Of a DNA stretch of 55,526 nt, positions 32,469 through 40,670 are shown one piece after another. The DNA lies in NCBI RefSeq assembly GCF_014904755.1, contig NZ_JACZFQ010000091.1:1-55526 (forward strand), given 5' to 3'. The stretch comes from Neoluteolibacter marinus. Its GTDB lineage: Bacteria > Verrucomicrobiota > Verrucomicrobiia > Verrucomicrobiales > Akkermansiaceae. The notes beneath the pieces were generated by a model that was not told where the DNA came from, made no database searches, and saw only the letters and a list, made by a program, of their open reading frames with translations. A program made the translations under genes and the position numbers. Numbering within the stretch: the first letter of the stretch is position 1; each line of letters begins with the position of its first letter.

Positions 32469-32518
32469 GCGTGAAGAGCGGCTTTGCGCGGAGGGGGCGC
32501 GGGGATTAGGGTGGTGGC

Positions 32519-34750
32519 GTGAGCGACAACCCGGATTTCCATGCCCCCGAGTCCCAGGCCGCGGGCATGCCGGCGGTGGTTTCGTCGCTGCGCCAGGTCT
32601 ACGGCAAGGCCGGGGTGATCCGCGGGACCCGGGCCTTGCTCCGCCTGAACCAGGCCGGAGGCTTCGATTGTCCGAGCTGCGCCTGGCCGGATCCCGACGG
32701 CGAGCGCTCGGCCGCCGAGTTCTGTGAGAACGGTGCCAAGGCGATCGCCTCCGAGGCCATGGACCGGACGATCGGCCGGGAGTTCTTCGCCGCGCACTCC
32801 ATCGATGAGCTGCTGGCGGAGAGCGATGCCTGGCACGACCTGCAGGGCCGGCTGGCCGAACCGATGCTGCTGCGCGAGGGCGCGACGCATTACGAACCGG
32901 TGGCCTGGGGCGAGGCTTTCGCGATCCTGGCGGACGAGCTGCGCGGGCTGGCGTCGCCGGACGAGGCGGTCTTCTACACGTCCGGCCGCGCCAGCAACGA
33001 GGCCGCCTTTCTCTATCAGTTGTTTGCGCGGGTCTTCGGGACCAACAACCTTCCCGACTGCTCGAACATGTGCCACGAGTCGAGCGGCCTGGCCTTGAAG
33101 GAGTCGATCGGGGTGGGCAAGGGGACCGTCACGCTGGACGACTTCCTTGAGGCGGAGGTGATCCTCTGCGTCGGGCAGAATCCCGGAACCAATCATCCGC
33201 GGATGCTTTCGACCCTGGAGGCGGCGGTGAAGAAGGGTGCGAAGGTGGTGGCGGTCAATCCCTTGAAGGAAGCGGGGCTGATCGGATTCGCCCACCCGCA
33301 GCATGTCGCCGGGTTGATGGGGCGGGCCACGCCGCTCGCCTCGACCTACCTGCAGGTGAGGGTCAACGGGGACATGGCCTTGTTCCGCGGGGTGGCGAAG
33401 GTGCTGGCGGAGCGCGGGTGCATCGACGAAGGTTTCATTGCGGAACACGGTTCGGGCTACGAGGAATACCGTAGACTGCTCGATGATACCGGCTGGGATG
33501 ATGTCGAGGCGATGTCGGGGCTGGGGCGAGGGGAGATCGAGTCCCTCGCCGGGCTGCTTGCCGGCGGCGGACGGAGGGTAATCACCTGCTGGGCGATGGG
33601 GCTGACGCAGCACCGCAACGCGGTGGCGACGATCCGTGAGATTGCCAACGTGCACCTGATGCTCGGGGCGATCGGCCGCCCGGGCGCAGGCCTGTGCCCG
33701 GTGCGCGGGCACAGCAACGTGCAGGGCGACCGCACGATGGGGATCTTCGAGAAGATGCCGGAGAGCTTCCTCGCATCCTTGGAAAAGCAGGCCGGTGTCG
33801 CCGTGCCGCGCGAGCATGGGCTCGACACCGTCGGGTCGATCCTGGCGATGCATGACGGCCGCGCGAAGGTCCTGTTCGCGCTCGGCGGGAATTTCGTGCA
33901 GGCAACGCCGGACAGCGGGTTCACCGAGGCGGCGGTGCGGCGCTGCCGGCTGACCTGCCATGTTTCGACGAAGCTCAACCGCAGCCACCTGGTCCATGGC
34001 CGCCGCGCCCTCATCCTGCCATGCCTCGGCCGCAGCGAGGACGACGCGGGACGCATCGTGACCACGGAGAACTCGATGGGCGTGGTCCAGGCCTCGCGCG
34101 GGCGGCTCACGCCGGCGTCGGAGCACTTGCTGAGCGAGATCGAGATCGTCGCCCGCCTGGGCGAGACGGTGGCGGGTGATGTCGGGAAGATCCGCTGGCG
34201 CTGGTTGGCGGAGGACTACGACCGGATCCGCCAATGGATCGAGGCGGTGGTGCCGGGCTTCGGGCGCTACAATGAACGGGTTCGCGAGGCGGGTGGATTT
34301 TATCTGCCCAACGCGGCGAAGGATCGGGTCTGGCACACCCCGGATGGCAAGGCGCGCTTCAGCGCGTCGCCGCTCGAGGCGGTGGCCGCGGCACCCGGCC
34401 GGTTCCTGCTGCAGACGCTGCGCAGTCACGATCAGTTCAACACCACGGTCTACGGCCTGGACGACCGCTACCGCGGGATCTCCGGGATGCGTGATATCGT
34501 TTTCCTCCATCCCGGTGACCTTGCGGCGCTCGGCGTGAAGCCCGGCGGGCGGATCGACGTGACCAGCCATTGGCGCGACGGCGAGCGCCATCTCGCGGGC
34601 TTCCGCGCCATTCCTTACGACCTGCCGGCCGGCACGGCGGCGGCCTACTTTCCCGAGGCGAACGTGCTGGTCCCGGTCGGGCATGTGGCGCTCGGCAGCA
34701 ACACGCCGGCCAGCAAGAGCATCGAGGTCAGCATCGCGCCGGCAGGTTGA
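32519..34750 (+). CDS. YdeP-type molybdopterin oxidoreductase (FdhF/YdeP family)
   Basis: 743 residues from a GTG start. The family N-terminus GGFDCPSCAWPDPDG (about 48-62) contains the CxxC thought to bind an iron-sulfur cluster. The molybdopterin-binding body includes EAVFYTSGRASNEAAFLYQL, LPDCSNMCHESSGLALKESI, VGQNPGTNHPRML, GRPGAGLCPVRGHSNVQGDR and FALGGNFVQATPD. The C-terminal molybdopterin-dinucleotide domain starts near LQTLRSHDQFNTTVYG. The physiological substrate of YdeP proteins is unsettled; the E. coli protein is linked to acid resistance. FdhD, needed to sulfurate such cofactors, is encoded 3.8 kb away at 38556. Confidence 0.93.
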   Translation: MSDNPDFHAPESQAAGMPAVVSSLRQVYGKAGVIRGTRALLRLNQAGGFDCPSCAWPDPDGERSAAEFCENGAKAIASEAMDRTIGREFFAAHSIDELLAESDAWHDLQGRLAEPMLLREGATHYEPVAWGEAFAILADELRGLASPDEAVFYTSGRASNEAAFLYQLFARVFGTNNLPDCSNMCHESSGLALKESIGVGKGTVTLDDFLEAEVILCVGQNPGTNHPRMLSTLEAAVKKGAKVVAVNPLKEAGLIGFAHPQHVAGLMGRATPLASTYLQVRVNGDMALFRGVAKVLAERGCIDEGFIAEHGSGYEEYRRLLDDTGWDDVEAMSGLGRGEIESLAGLLAGGGRRVITCWAMGLTQHRNAVATIREIANVHLMLGAIGRPGAGLCPVRGHSNVQGDRTMGIFEKMPESFLASLEKQAGVAVPREHGLDTVGSILAMHDGRAKVLFALGGNFVQATPDSGFTEAAVRRCRLTCHVSTKLNRSHLVHGRRALILPCLGRSEDDAGRIVTTENSMGVVQASRGRLTPASEHLLSEIEIVARLGETVAGDVGKIRWRWLAEDYDRIRQWIEAVVPGFGRYNERVREAGGFYLPNAAKDRVWHTPDGKARFSASPLEAVAAAPGRFLLQTLRSHDQFNTTVYGLDDRYRGISGMRDIVFLHPGDLAALGVKPGGRIDVTSHWRDGERHLAGFRAIPYDLPAGTAAAYFPEANVLVPVGHVALGSNTPASKSIEVSIAPAG

Positions 34751-34802
34751 GGGATCGTTAGACAAAAGGGTTTGAAAAGGCGGCGGAATCGGTGCGAGAT
34801 TC

Positions 34803-36182
34803 ATGATCGCCATGAAGGTGAGACGTCTCCTCCCGCGTCTGGTCCGCTGGCCGAAGACTGCCCTGGGCCGGGTGGCATTCGGGTTCGGTCTGTTGTTCGG
34901 GATCGTGGTCGCGGGAATCGGTCTGATCGCGGGCAGCGTGTGGATGGAGCACAAGTATCCCAGCGACGAGGAGGGCATGGCCATCCTGCCGCGGACCCAG
35001 CGCTGGATCACCCGGCCGATCGTCGCGGCCTTGGGCCGCGAGATCCAAAGCCACTACCGGCGGACGTCGGAGGCGCGCTACCTGGAGACCGGACTTTCCC
35101 TGGCGGAAACCATCGGGCGCTTCCTCGATGTAGATGAAGACCTGGTCACGCGCCGCGAGCTGGCCTTCCGCCTCGCCCGCGAGGGCACACCCGAGGCGCT
35201 TGCCGCCTTGGAGGCGGTGTTGCAATCCGCGGCGACGGCGGACCAGGTGTTCATTCTGCGGCTGATCGGCCGGGCAGGGAATCCGGCGACGATCCCGCTG
35301 CTGGTCCAGATGGCCCGTGACCCGGCGAAGAAGGCGGCTTGCGGGGCGATCGAGGCGCTGGGGATGATCGGTGGCGACGAGGCCACCGCCCGGGTGGCGA
35401 CAATCCTGTCGGGCGACGCGTGGCCGCGGTCGTCGCGGATCCAGGCGGCGATCACGCTGGGGTCGATGGGCACCACCGCGTCGCGGCTGGCGCTGGGGGA
35501 TGCGTTCGGGGCGATGCCTTCGCCGGAACTTGCCGCTGAAATCCTCAGCGGGCTGGGTCGCTACGATTTCGAGCAGGTGGCGCCGACTTTCCGGTCGTTC
35601 CTTGCGGACGAGGGAGCCGACGGCGCGCTGCGGGTGGTGGCGGTGGAAGCGCTTGCGAATTCGTCGCCCGACGCGGTGCCGTACCTGATCGAACTTGCCC
35701 GTGCCGACGGCGATGCCGAGGTCCGGGAATCGGCGGCGTGGGCGATCAGCACCCAACCGGGCATCGGGGCTTTCGGCGATCCCTTGGTCGACATGACCGC
35801 GGTGGAACCCGAGGAGGACGTCCGGCGCCGCTTGTATGAGGCGATGCTCCATTTGCCCGGGCTCCCACCCGGACGGATCCTCCCGCTGGTGCTGGAAGAA
35901 ACCGACACGGCGGCGCGGGTTGCGGGTCTCAATGCGCTCGGCCGAGCGGCGCGGGAGCATCCGGGATCGGCGGAAACCGCTCGATTCGACCTGGAACTGG
36001 TCCCCGAGCTGCGCCGGATCGCCACCCGGCCGAACAGCCTGAATCTCCAGATGCGCGCGGTTTTCGCCCTGCGGCGCGCAGGTACCCCGGCGGCGGGCGA
36101 AGCACTCGCCGCCATTGCAAACGAAGCCCCGCCGCCGGTCGCCGCGGCGGCGCGCAACGGACTGGCGGCGATCTCCCCGTGA
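34803..36182 (+). CDS. Membrane-anchored HEAT-repeat protein
   Basis: 459 residues. One transmembrane helix at about 25-46 (VAFGFGLLFGIVVAGIGLIA). Residues 100-459 are HEAT/PBS-lyase-type repeats of about 30 residues (GTPEALAALEAVLQSA, GNPATIPLLVQMARD, SSPDAVPYLIELARADGDAE, VRESAAWAIS). These form a superhelical protein-binding scaffold. No catalytic residues are seen. The downstream exported gene starts 13 bp after the stop, so the two are likely one operon. An internal ATG at 34815 is a possible alternative start. Confidence 0.8.
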   Translation: MIAMKVRRLLPRLVRWPKTALGRVAFGFGLLFGIVVAGIGLIAGSVWMEHKYPSDEEGMAILPRTQRWITRPIVAALGREIQSHYRRTSEARYLETGLSLAETIGRFLDVDEDLVTRRELAFRLAREGTPEALAALEAVLQSAATADQVFILRLIGRAGNPATIPLLVQMARDPAKKAACGAIEALGMIGGDEATARVATILSGDAWPRSSRIQAAITLGSMGTTASRLALGDAFGAMPSPELAAEILSGLGRYDFEQVAPTFRSFLADEGADGALRVVAVEALANSSPDAVPYLIELARADGDAEVRESAAWAISTQPGIGAFGDPLVDMTAVEPEEDVRRRLYEAMLHLPGLPPGRILPLVLEETDTAARVAGLNALGRAAREHPGSAETARFDLELVPELRRIATRPNSLNLQMRAVFALRRAGTPAAGEALAAIANEAPPPVAAAARNGLAAISP

Positions 36183-36195
36183 AAGACCACGCATC

Positions 36196-37806
36196 ATGAA
36201 AGCACTCCCTCTCCTCCCGCGGATCACCTTTTCCGCGCTGCTGGCGGTCCTGGCATGGACCGGCCACGCCGGCGCGACCGGCGAAGACGACTTCGACAAC
36301 AACCACAAGAGCAACGACAAGTGGGGCGCTGACATCAAGTGGGGCAACGGCGTCCTGACCGAGACCAACCAGCGGGCCGAGTACACCTGCGCCAATGCCA
36401 CCACCTTCGACCAGTTGAACTGGCCGTGGCAGGCGGCGCGCTTGCCCTACAACGCCGACTGGGAGGTGCAGGTCGAGGTTTACAACATGACCGCACCGAC
36501 CGAGTCGTTCCAGGAAAGCAGCCTCGGGATCTCGATCGATAGTCCGCTTTCGGCCGGCGATTTCTTCTACAACGAGCTCTACAAATCGGTGTTCCTCGCC
36601 AACCCCGCGGACTCGGGCTTCCACGGTTCGCTTTACAAGAACGACTCGAACGTCGATTTCACCGATACCAGCAACCTCCCGACCTCGATGGGGGCGGTGC
36701 GGATCACTTGGAATGCCGCCACCAAGGTCGCGACCTTGTACTACGACACCAATCCGGGCGACGGTTACCAATGGACGGAGTACGGGAGTTTCGGGCTCGC
36801 GGGTTCCGGCGGGGCCACCGCCAATACCAACTGGGGAATGGGCGACAGCGACCAGTTCTTCATGTCGATCTACGGCTACTCCTCGCTGATGCTGGCCTCG
36901 GGCGGTCAGATGTATCTGGACAACTTTTCAGAGACCGGTGGCGTGGCCTCGAACGGCGGCCAGCGGCCGGATCCGACCGGCAACTTCGAGTTTCCCTTCC
37001 CGGTCGGCAACGACCTGCTGACCCGGATCTCCAGCCTGACCGGCAACTACCAGGGGGTGTCGCCGGTCATCCCGAACCGGTCCTACAATTTCGACGTGGC
37101 GCAGGACGAATCCGGCAAGGTCATGGGGATGGGCACGGTGTCCGGGGTCGAGGACCAGAACGGCAACAGCGACCTCGACCTGAGCCTCGGCAAGGTGAAG
37201 ACCTCCAACGACGAACCCGTCGCCGAGATCAAGAACAACTTCAAGGGAACCGCCGATGGCATGGACGCGACTTTCAAATCGAAGGGCGTGTTTCCGCTCG
37301 AGCTGGTGGAGGTCGGTTCGGTTCCGCTGCTGGCCGGCGGGGTGGCGCTGCCGATGGGTGTGACCGGCTCCGCTTCATACAATGGCAAGGTTGCCGGTGT
37401 TCCCTTCAAAGGGAAGAACGAGCCGCTTGAGTTCGAATCCCCGCCCGGGGCCTCGGACAACCTCAAGCAGGACTGGACGCTGCAGCTCGATATCGCCCGC
37501 AAGGAAATCAAGGGCAAGGAACGCACGGTGGCGTCGGCCGTCCTGACCCTGCCGACCGGTGAGGTCGTCGAGTTCCCCGAAAAGCCGGTGAAGTATTCGC
37601 AGACCAAGGGCTACAAGATCTCCTTCAAGAAGGGCACCAACACGACAGTGGTGCCGAACGCGATCGACAAGAAGACGTCGGTGGTGCTCACGGGATTGAA
37701 TTTCGAGCAGCAGGGAGACGACTGGATCCCCAATGCCGGAACCATCAGTTACCGCTTTCTCGGCCAGCGGGGAGTGGCGGACTTGACCGAGTTCCTGGCG
37801 CCTTGA
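36196..37806 (+). CDS. Exported concanavalin-like beta protein of unknown function
   Basis: 536 residues from ATG 36196, where a signal peptide begins (MKALPLLPRITFSALLAVLA, cleavage near GHAGA). An in-frame start at 36115 lies inside the previous gene and lacks export features. The N-terminal 250 residues look like a LamG/concanavalin jelly roll (DDFDNNHKSNDKWGADIKWG, GAVRITWNAATKVATLYYDT, GQMYLDNFSETGG). The second half is a beta-rich region with repeating GKV/GTA strands (NYQGVSPVIPNRSYNFDV, GMGTVSGVEDQNGNSDLDLS). Probably a secreted carbohydrate- or matrix-binding protein. Its 3' end overlaps the convergent DUF2459 gene by 62 bp. Confidence 0.75.
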   Translation: MKALPLLPRITFSALLAVLAWTGHAGATGEDDFDNNHKSNDKWGADIKWGNGVLTETNQRAEYTCANATTFDQLNWPWQAARLPYNADWEVQVEVYNMTAPTESFQESSLGISIDSPLSAGDFFYNELYKSVFLANPADSGFHGSLYKNDSNVDFTDTSNLPTSMGAVRITWNAATKVATLYYDTNPGDGYQWTEYGSFGLAGSGGATANTNWGMGDSDQFFMSIYGYSSLMLASGGQMYLDNFSETGGVASNGGQRPDPTGNFEFPFPVGNDLLTRISSLTGNYQGVSPVIPNRSYNFDVAQDESGKVMGMGTVSGVEDQNGNSDLDLSLGKVKTSNDEPVAEIKNNFKGTADGMDATFKSKGVFPLELVEVGSVPLLAGGVALPMGVTGSASYNGKVAGVPFKGKNEPLEFESPPGASDNLKQDWTLQLDIARKEIKGKERTVASAVLTLPTGEVVEFPEKPVKYSQTKGYKISFKKGTNTTVVPNAIDKKTSVVLTGLNFEQQGDDWIPNAGTISYRFLGQRGVADLTEFLAP

Positions 37807-38479
37807 CGGGGTCCCAGATCAGGCGGAAGCCGCTGCCGGGCGACGTCGCCTGCCGGATGACGTCGCCGGCCGTGAGGGTCGCCGTGCCGTCGACGGGGAG
37901 ACCGGCGGAGGCGAGGGCTTCCGCCGTCCAGCGGTTGCACATGCGCGGGAAGCGGTAGCTCAGCTCGTCCGGGCAGCGGATCAGTCGACCGTCGCCCCAG
38001 CTGGTGGCGGCCACGGTCAGCGGCCGGCCCTGCTCGTCGAGCTGGGCGTGGGCATTCAGGAAGCGGGCGAGCGGGACCCCGGACGAGCGCGGCAGCTCGG
38101 CGACATAGACCCGCTGGTGCAGGCAGACTTCCTCGACCTTCCAATCGAAGGGGATGCACTCCATCACCGACGGGGTCGGCAGCACCAGCGCCCGGAACAC
38201 CTGGACCGGGGACAGCCAGCGCTCCTGGACGTAGGCCGTTTCATCGCCCCAGCTCATGGACACGTAGCGGTGGTTGCCGATCCCCGGCGGCTTCACATAG
38301 CCGCACTCCTCGAGCCAGCGCAGCTCGAAGACCAGGCCGGTGTGCAGCGGGTCGGCCAGCAGGTGGACCTGCACCCGGCCGCCATCTGCCAGCGGAGTGG
38401 GGACGGGCGCGGGCAAGCGGCTCGACGATGCGACCATCAGGGCACCTGCCAGGGGCCGGAGCGGGAGGGGAGGTGGCAT
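37745..38479 (-). CDS. DUF2459/TIGR02117-like exported protein
   Basis: 244 residues. The N-terminus is hydrophobic (PLRPLAGALMVASSS), suggesting export; an internal ATG (MVASSS) could also start it. Family landmarks are VHLLADPLHTGLVFELRW, YVSMSWGDETAYVQ (the GWGD position), a PTPSVMECI segment, and a C-terminal FPRMCNRWTAEALASAGLPV part resembling the N-W-T-A pattern of these proteins. The function of the family is unknown; it may be a periplasmic hydrolase with the conserved His. The gene converges on the 36196 gene with 62 bp of overlap, which is unusual in this window. Confidence 0.65.
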   Translation of the reverse strand: MPPPLPLRPLAGALMVASSSRLPAPVPTPLADGGRVQVHLLADPLHTGLVFELRWLEECGYVKPPGIGNHRYVSMSWGDETAYVQERWLSPVQVFRALVLPTPSVMECIPFDWKVEEVCLHQRVYVAELPRSSGVPLARFLNAHAQLDEQGRPLTVAATSWGDGRLIRCPDELSYRFPRMCNRWTAEALASAGLPVDGTATLTAGDVIRQATSPGSGFRLIWDPVKAPGTRSSPPLPAGRESGN

Positions 38480-38555
38480 GGCGGACAGGGGAAAAACCTC
38501 GCTGGCATGATGCCCCGCCGTGGATGCCCGAACCAGACCAAAGTCGGAACTTCCG

Positions 38556-39329
38556 TCACGGGATCACGCGCTGCGGTCCACTGTAGACCTTGCAACGCGG
38601 CGGGCGGAGGAAGGCCACCAGGGTCTGGTTGGCCTGGCGGGCGAAGTCGATCGCCAGCGAGGACGGCGCGGAGATCGCGGCGACCAGCGGGATGCGGCCG
38701 GCCAGGGCCTTCTGCATGATCTCGAACGAAACCCTGCCGGACACCAGCAGGAAGCAGTCGTCCAGGCAGGTGCCATGCTGCAGCGCGTGGCCGAGCACCT
38801 TGTCGACGGCATTGTGGCGGCCGATGTCCTCACGTACGACGATCGGCGTACCATCGGCCCGGAAGATCCCCGCGGCGTGGAGACCGCCGGTGCGGGCGAA
38901 GACGGACTGGCGGGCGGCCAGCTGGTCCGGTGCGGCCATCAGCACCTCGCGGCGGAAATCCGGACCGTCCGGCAGCGGGGGCAGGCAGGCGGTGATCGCG
39001 TCGATCGACGCCTTGCCACACATCCCGCAGGACGAGGCGGTGAACACGTGCCGCGTCAACCGGGCGAGATCGACCTCGACGCCGTCGTGGAGAAACACCA
39101 GCGCGTGGTTGTCGCGGGACCCGGTGTCGATCTTCCGCACCTGGCCGGCGGAAGTGACCACGCCTTCGGTAAGCAGGAAGCCGAGCGCCAGTTCCGCGTC
39201 GTCGCCGGGGGTGCGCATGGTCACCGCGACCGGATGGCCGTCGACGACGATCTGCAGCGGCTCCTCGATCACCACCCGGTCGATGGCTTCCCCGCCGCTG
39301 GCGTCGATGGCCGTGACTTGCTTGTCCAT
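38556..39329 (-). CDS. fdhD: Formate dehydrogenase accessory sulfurtransferase FdhD
   Basis: 257 residues from ATG 39329; an open extension upstream to 39506 is not FdhD-like. FdhD transfers sulfur from a cysteine desulfurase to the molybdenum cofactor of formate dehydrogenase-type enzymes. Conserved features are EEPLQIVVDGHPVAVTMRTP, ELALGFLLTEGVV, the catalytic loop SSCGMCGKAS (Cys101 and Cys104), FARTGGLHAAGIF, EDIGRHNAVDKV and SGRVSFEIMQKA. The YdeP-type enzyme at 32519 is the obvious client in this window. Monocistronic between the DUF2459 and esterase genes, all on the minus strand. Confidence 0.95.
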   Translation of the reverse strand: MDKQVTAIDASGGEAIDRVVIEEPLQIVVDGHPVAVTMRTPGDDAELALGFLLTEGVVTSAGQVRKIDTGSRDNHALVFLHDGVEVDLARLTRHVFTASSCGMCGKASIDAITACLPPLPDGPDFRREVLMAAPDQLAARQSVFARTGGLHAAGIFRADGTPIVVREDIGRHNAVDKVLGHALQHGTCLDDCFLLVSGRVSFEIMQKALAGRIPLVAAISAPSSLAIDFARQANQTLVAFLRPPRCKVYSGPQRVIP

Positions 39330-39388
39330 GCGGGCTCTTGGGTAGGCGCTGGACGCGGGCGGTGAAAGCGTCGAATCCGCTGCAGCGG

Positions 39389-40216
39389 CTACTTCAACCA
39401 GCCGAGCGCAGCGAGGAAGCGGTCGGCCTCGGCCAGCGTTTTGGAGGCGAAGGGCTTGCGGTTGAAGAAGCCGTGCGGCTGCTTTTCGTAGCCGACGAGT
39501 TCGCACGGCCGGCCGGTCTTCTTCATCTCCGCGGTGAAGGCGGCGGCCGTCGCATAGGGCACGGTGGCGTCGCCGGTGCCGTGAAGGATCAGGGTCGGTG
39601 GCGTGTGGGGGCCGATGTGGTGGGCCGGCGAGAGGTCGGCGGGCTTCGCGCCGAGGCGCTTTTCCCCGACCCGCGTGCCGAATCCCTCGGGCGACTTCCC
39701 GCCGAGTGGCGCGAGCACCAGGGCGGGATTGAACAGGATCATCGCGTCAGAACGTTCCTCGGTGCCGAAGCCCGGCAGCGTTCCCGTGCAGGCGGCGACA
39801 TGGCCGCCTGCCGATCCCCCGGCGGCCGCGATGCGGGTGGGATCGATGCCAAGCCGCGGCGCGTTCTTCCGGACCCAGGCGATACAAGCCTTGCCGTCCT
39901 TCACGCATTCGACGGCCGGCACCTGCTGGCGTGACTTGACCCGGTAGTCGGCGGTGATGGCGATCATCCCTTTCTCCGCGAAATGGCGGCACTGCTTTTC
40001 GAACTGGGCCGGGGATCCGGTGTTCCAACCGCCGCCGAAGAAGAACACGATGGCGGGCTTCGGGTGGTCCGGCGCGGCGTCCCCGAAGATCCACAGCTTC
40101 AGCCGGGTTTCCCCCACCTCGCGGTAGACCTCGGCGCGGGAGCCGGCCATCTGCGGCGGGTAGTCGAAGGCGTGCGCGGAAATCGCGGTCAGCAGGAGCA
40201 GCAGGGCGCGGAACAC
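39389..40216 (-). CDS. Exported alpha/beta-hydrolase, BD-FAE/acetyl-esterase type
   Basis: 275 residues from GTG 40216, where the signal peptide begins (VFRALLLLLTAISAHA). The open frame extends upstream without export features. This is an esterase/lipase-type alpha/beta-hydrolase: FFFGGGWNTGSP oxyanion loop (59-69), nucleophile Ser135 in AAGGSAGGHVAA, Asp in HGTGDATVP, and His in EKQPHGFFNRK. Members of this type remove acetyl or feruloyl groups from plant or algal polysaccharides, in keeping with the decayed GH127 gene close by. Exact substrate not decidable. Confidence 0.85.
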   Translation of the reverse strand: MFRALLLLLTAISAHAFDYPPQMAGSRAEVYREVGETRLKLWIFGDAAPDHPKPAIVFFFGGGWNTGSPAQFEKQCRHFAEKGMIAITADYRVKSRQQVPAVECVKDGKACIAWVRKNAPRLGIDPTRIAAAGGSAGGHVAACTGTLPGFGTEERSDAMILFNPALVLAPLGGKSPEGFGTRVGEKRLGAKPADLSPAHHIGPHTPPTLILHGTGDATVPYATAAAFTAEMKKTGRPCELVGYEKQPHGFFNRKPFASKTLAEADRFLAALGWLK

Positions 40217-40287
40217 GGGGAGAGTAACCGGTCGGAACGCGCCAATGTTTCGCGGATCCGCGACAAAGGCGGATGCGGGCAGCCGCG

Positions 40288-40644
40288 TCAGCGGCCGTCG
40301 TCGATCAGCAGCTCCTTCAAGCTCTTCACCCGCTGGGCGGTGAGGCGGCCGCGGATGCCTTCGTGGATCATCGGCCACATGCTGCCGCCGCGGGCCTCGG
40401 CATCGGCGCGGAAGGTGGCCTCGGCATCGCGGAAGGCGACCCAGGCGCGCTGGGCGACCTTGAGCCGTTGCTTGCTCTCGTCGTCCAGCTCGCGCATCAC
40501 CTTCACGTAGACTTGGTTGAGCTCCTTGTCGGCTTTCTCGAAAGCCGCGGCCGCTTCGGCGTTCATCTCGGCTTGGGATTGGGCCGGCGCGATTGCGGGC
40601 ACGCAGGTCGCGGACAGGAGGAGGGCAAGCCATGGCGCTTTCAT
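40288..40644 (-). CDS. LprI/DUF1311-family exported protein
   Basis: 118 residues from ATG 40644. Signal peptide MKAPWLALLLSATCVPAIA. The mature part has the DUF1311 pattern: ELNQVYVKVMRELDDESKQR, LKVAQRAWVAFRDAEATF, then an aromatic/glycine patch (GGSMWPMIHEG) and a final helix with TAQRVKSLKELL. LprI of Mycobacterium is a lysozyme inhibitor; most relatives are uncharacterised periplasmic proteins. The family cysteines usual near the RDxxC and CL positions are replaced here by A/F. It lies 26 bp downstream of the GH127 pseudogene. Confidence 0.82.
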   Translation of the reverse strand: MKAPWLALLLSATCVPAIAPAQSQAEMNAEAAAAFEKADKELNQVYVKVMRELDDESKQRLKVAQRAWVAFRDAEATFRADAEARGGSMWPMIHEGIRGRLTAQRVKSLKELLIDDGR

Positions 40645-40670
40645 GGCGGAAGCGTGGCAAAGCGACGGCG

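Noticed and set aside
31973-35011. Very long open frame on the minus strand opposite the YdeP-type gene
   Set aside because: The translation is low-complexity Arg/His/Pro/Gly-rich with no domain, while the plus strand encodes a clear YdeP protein. High GC produces such antisense frames.
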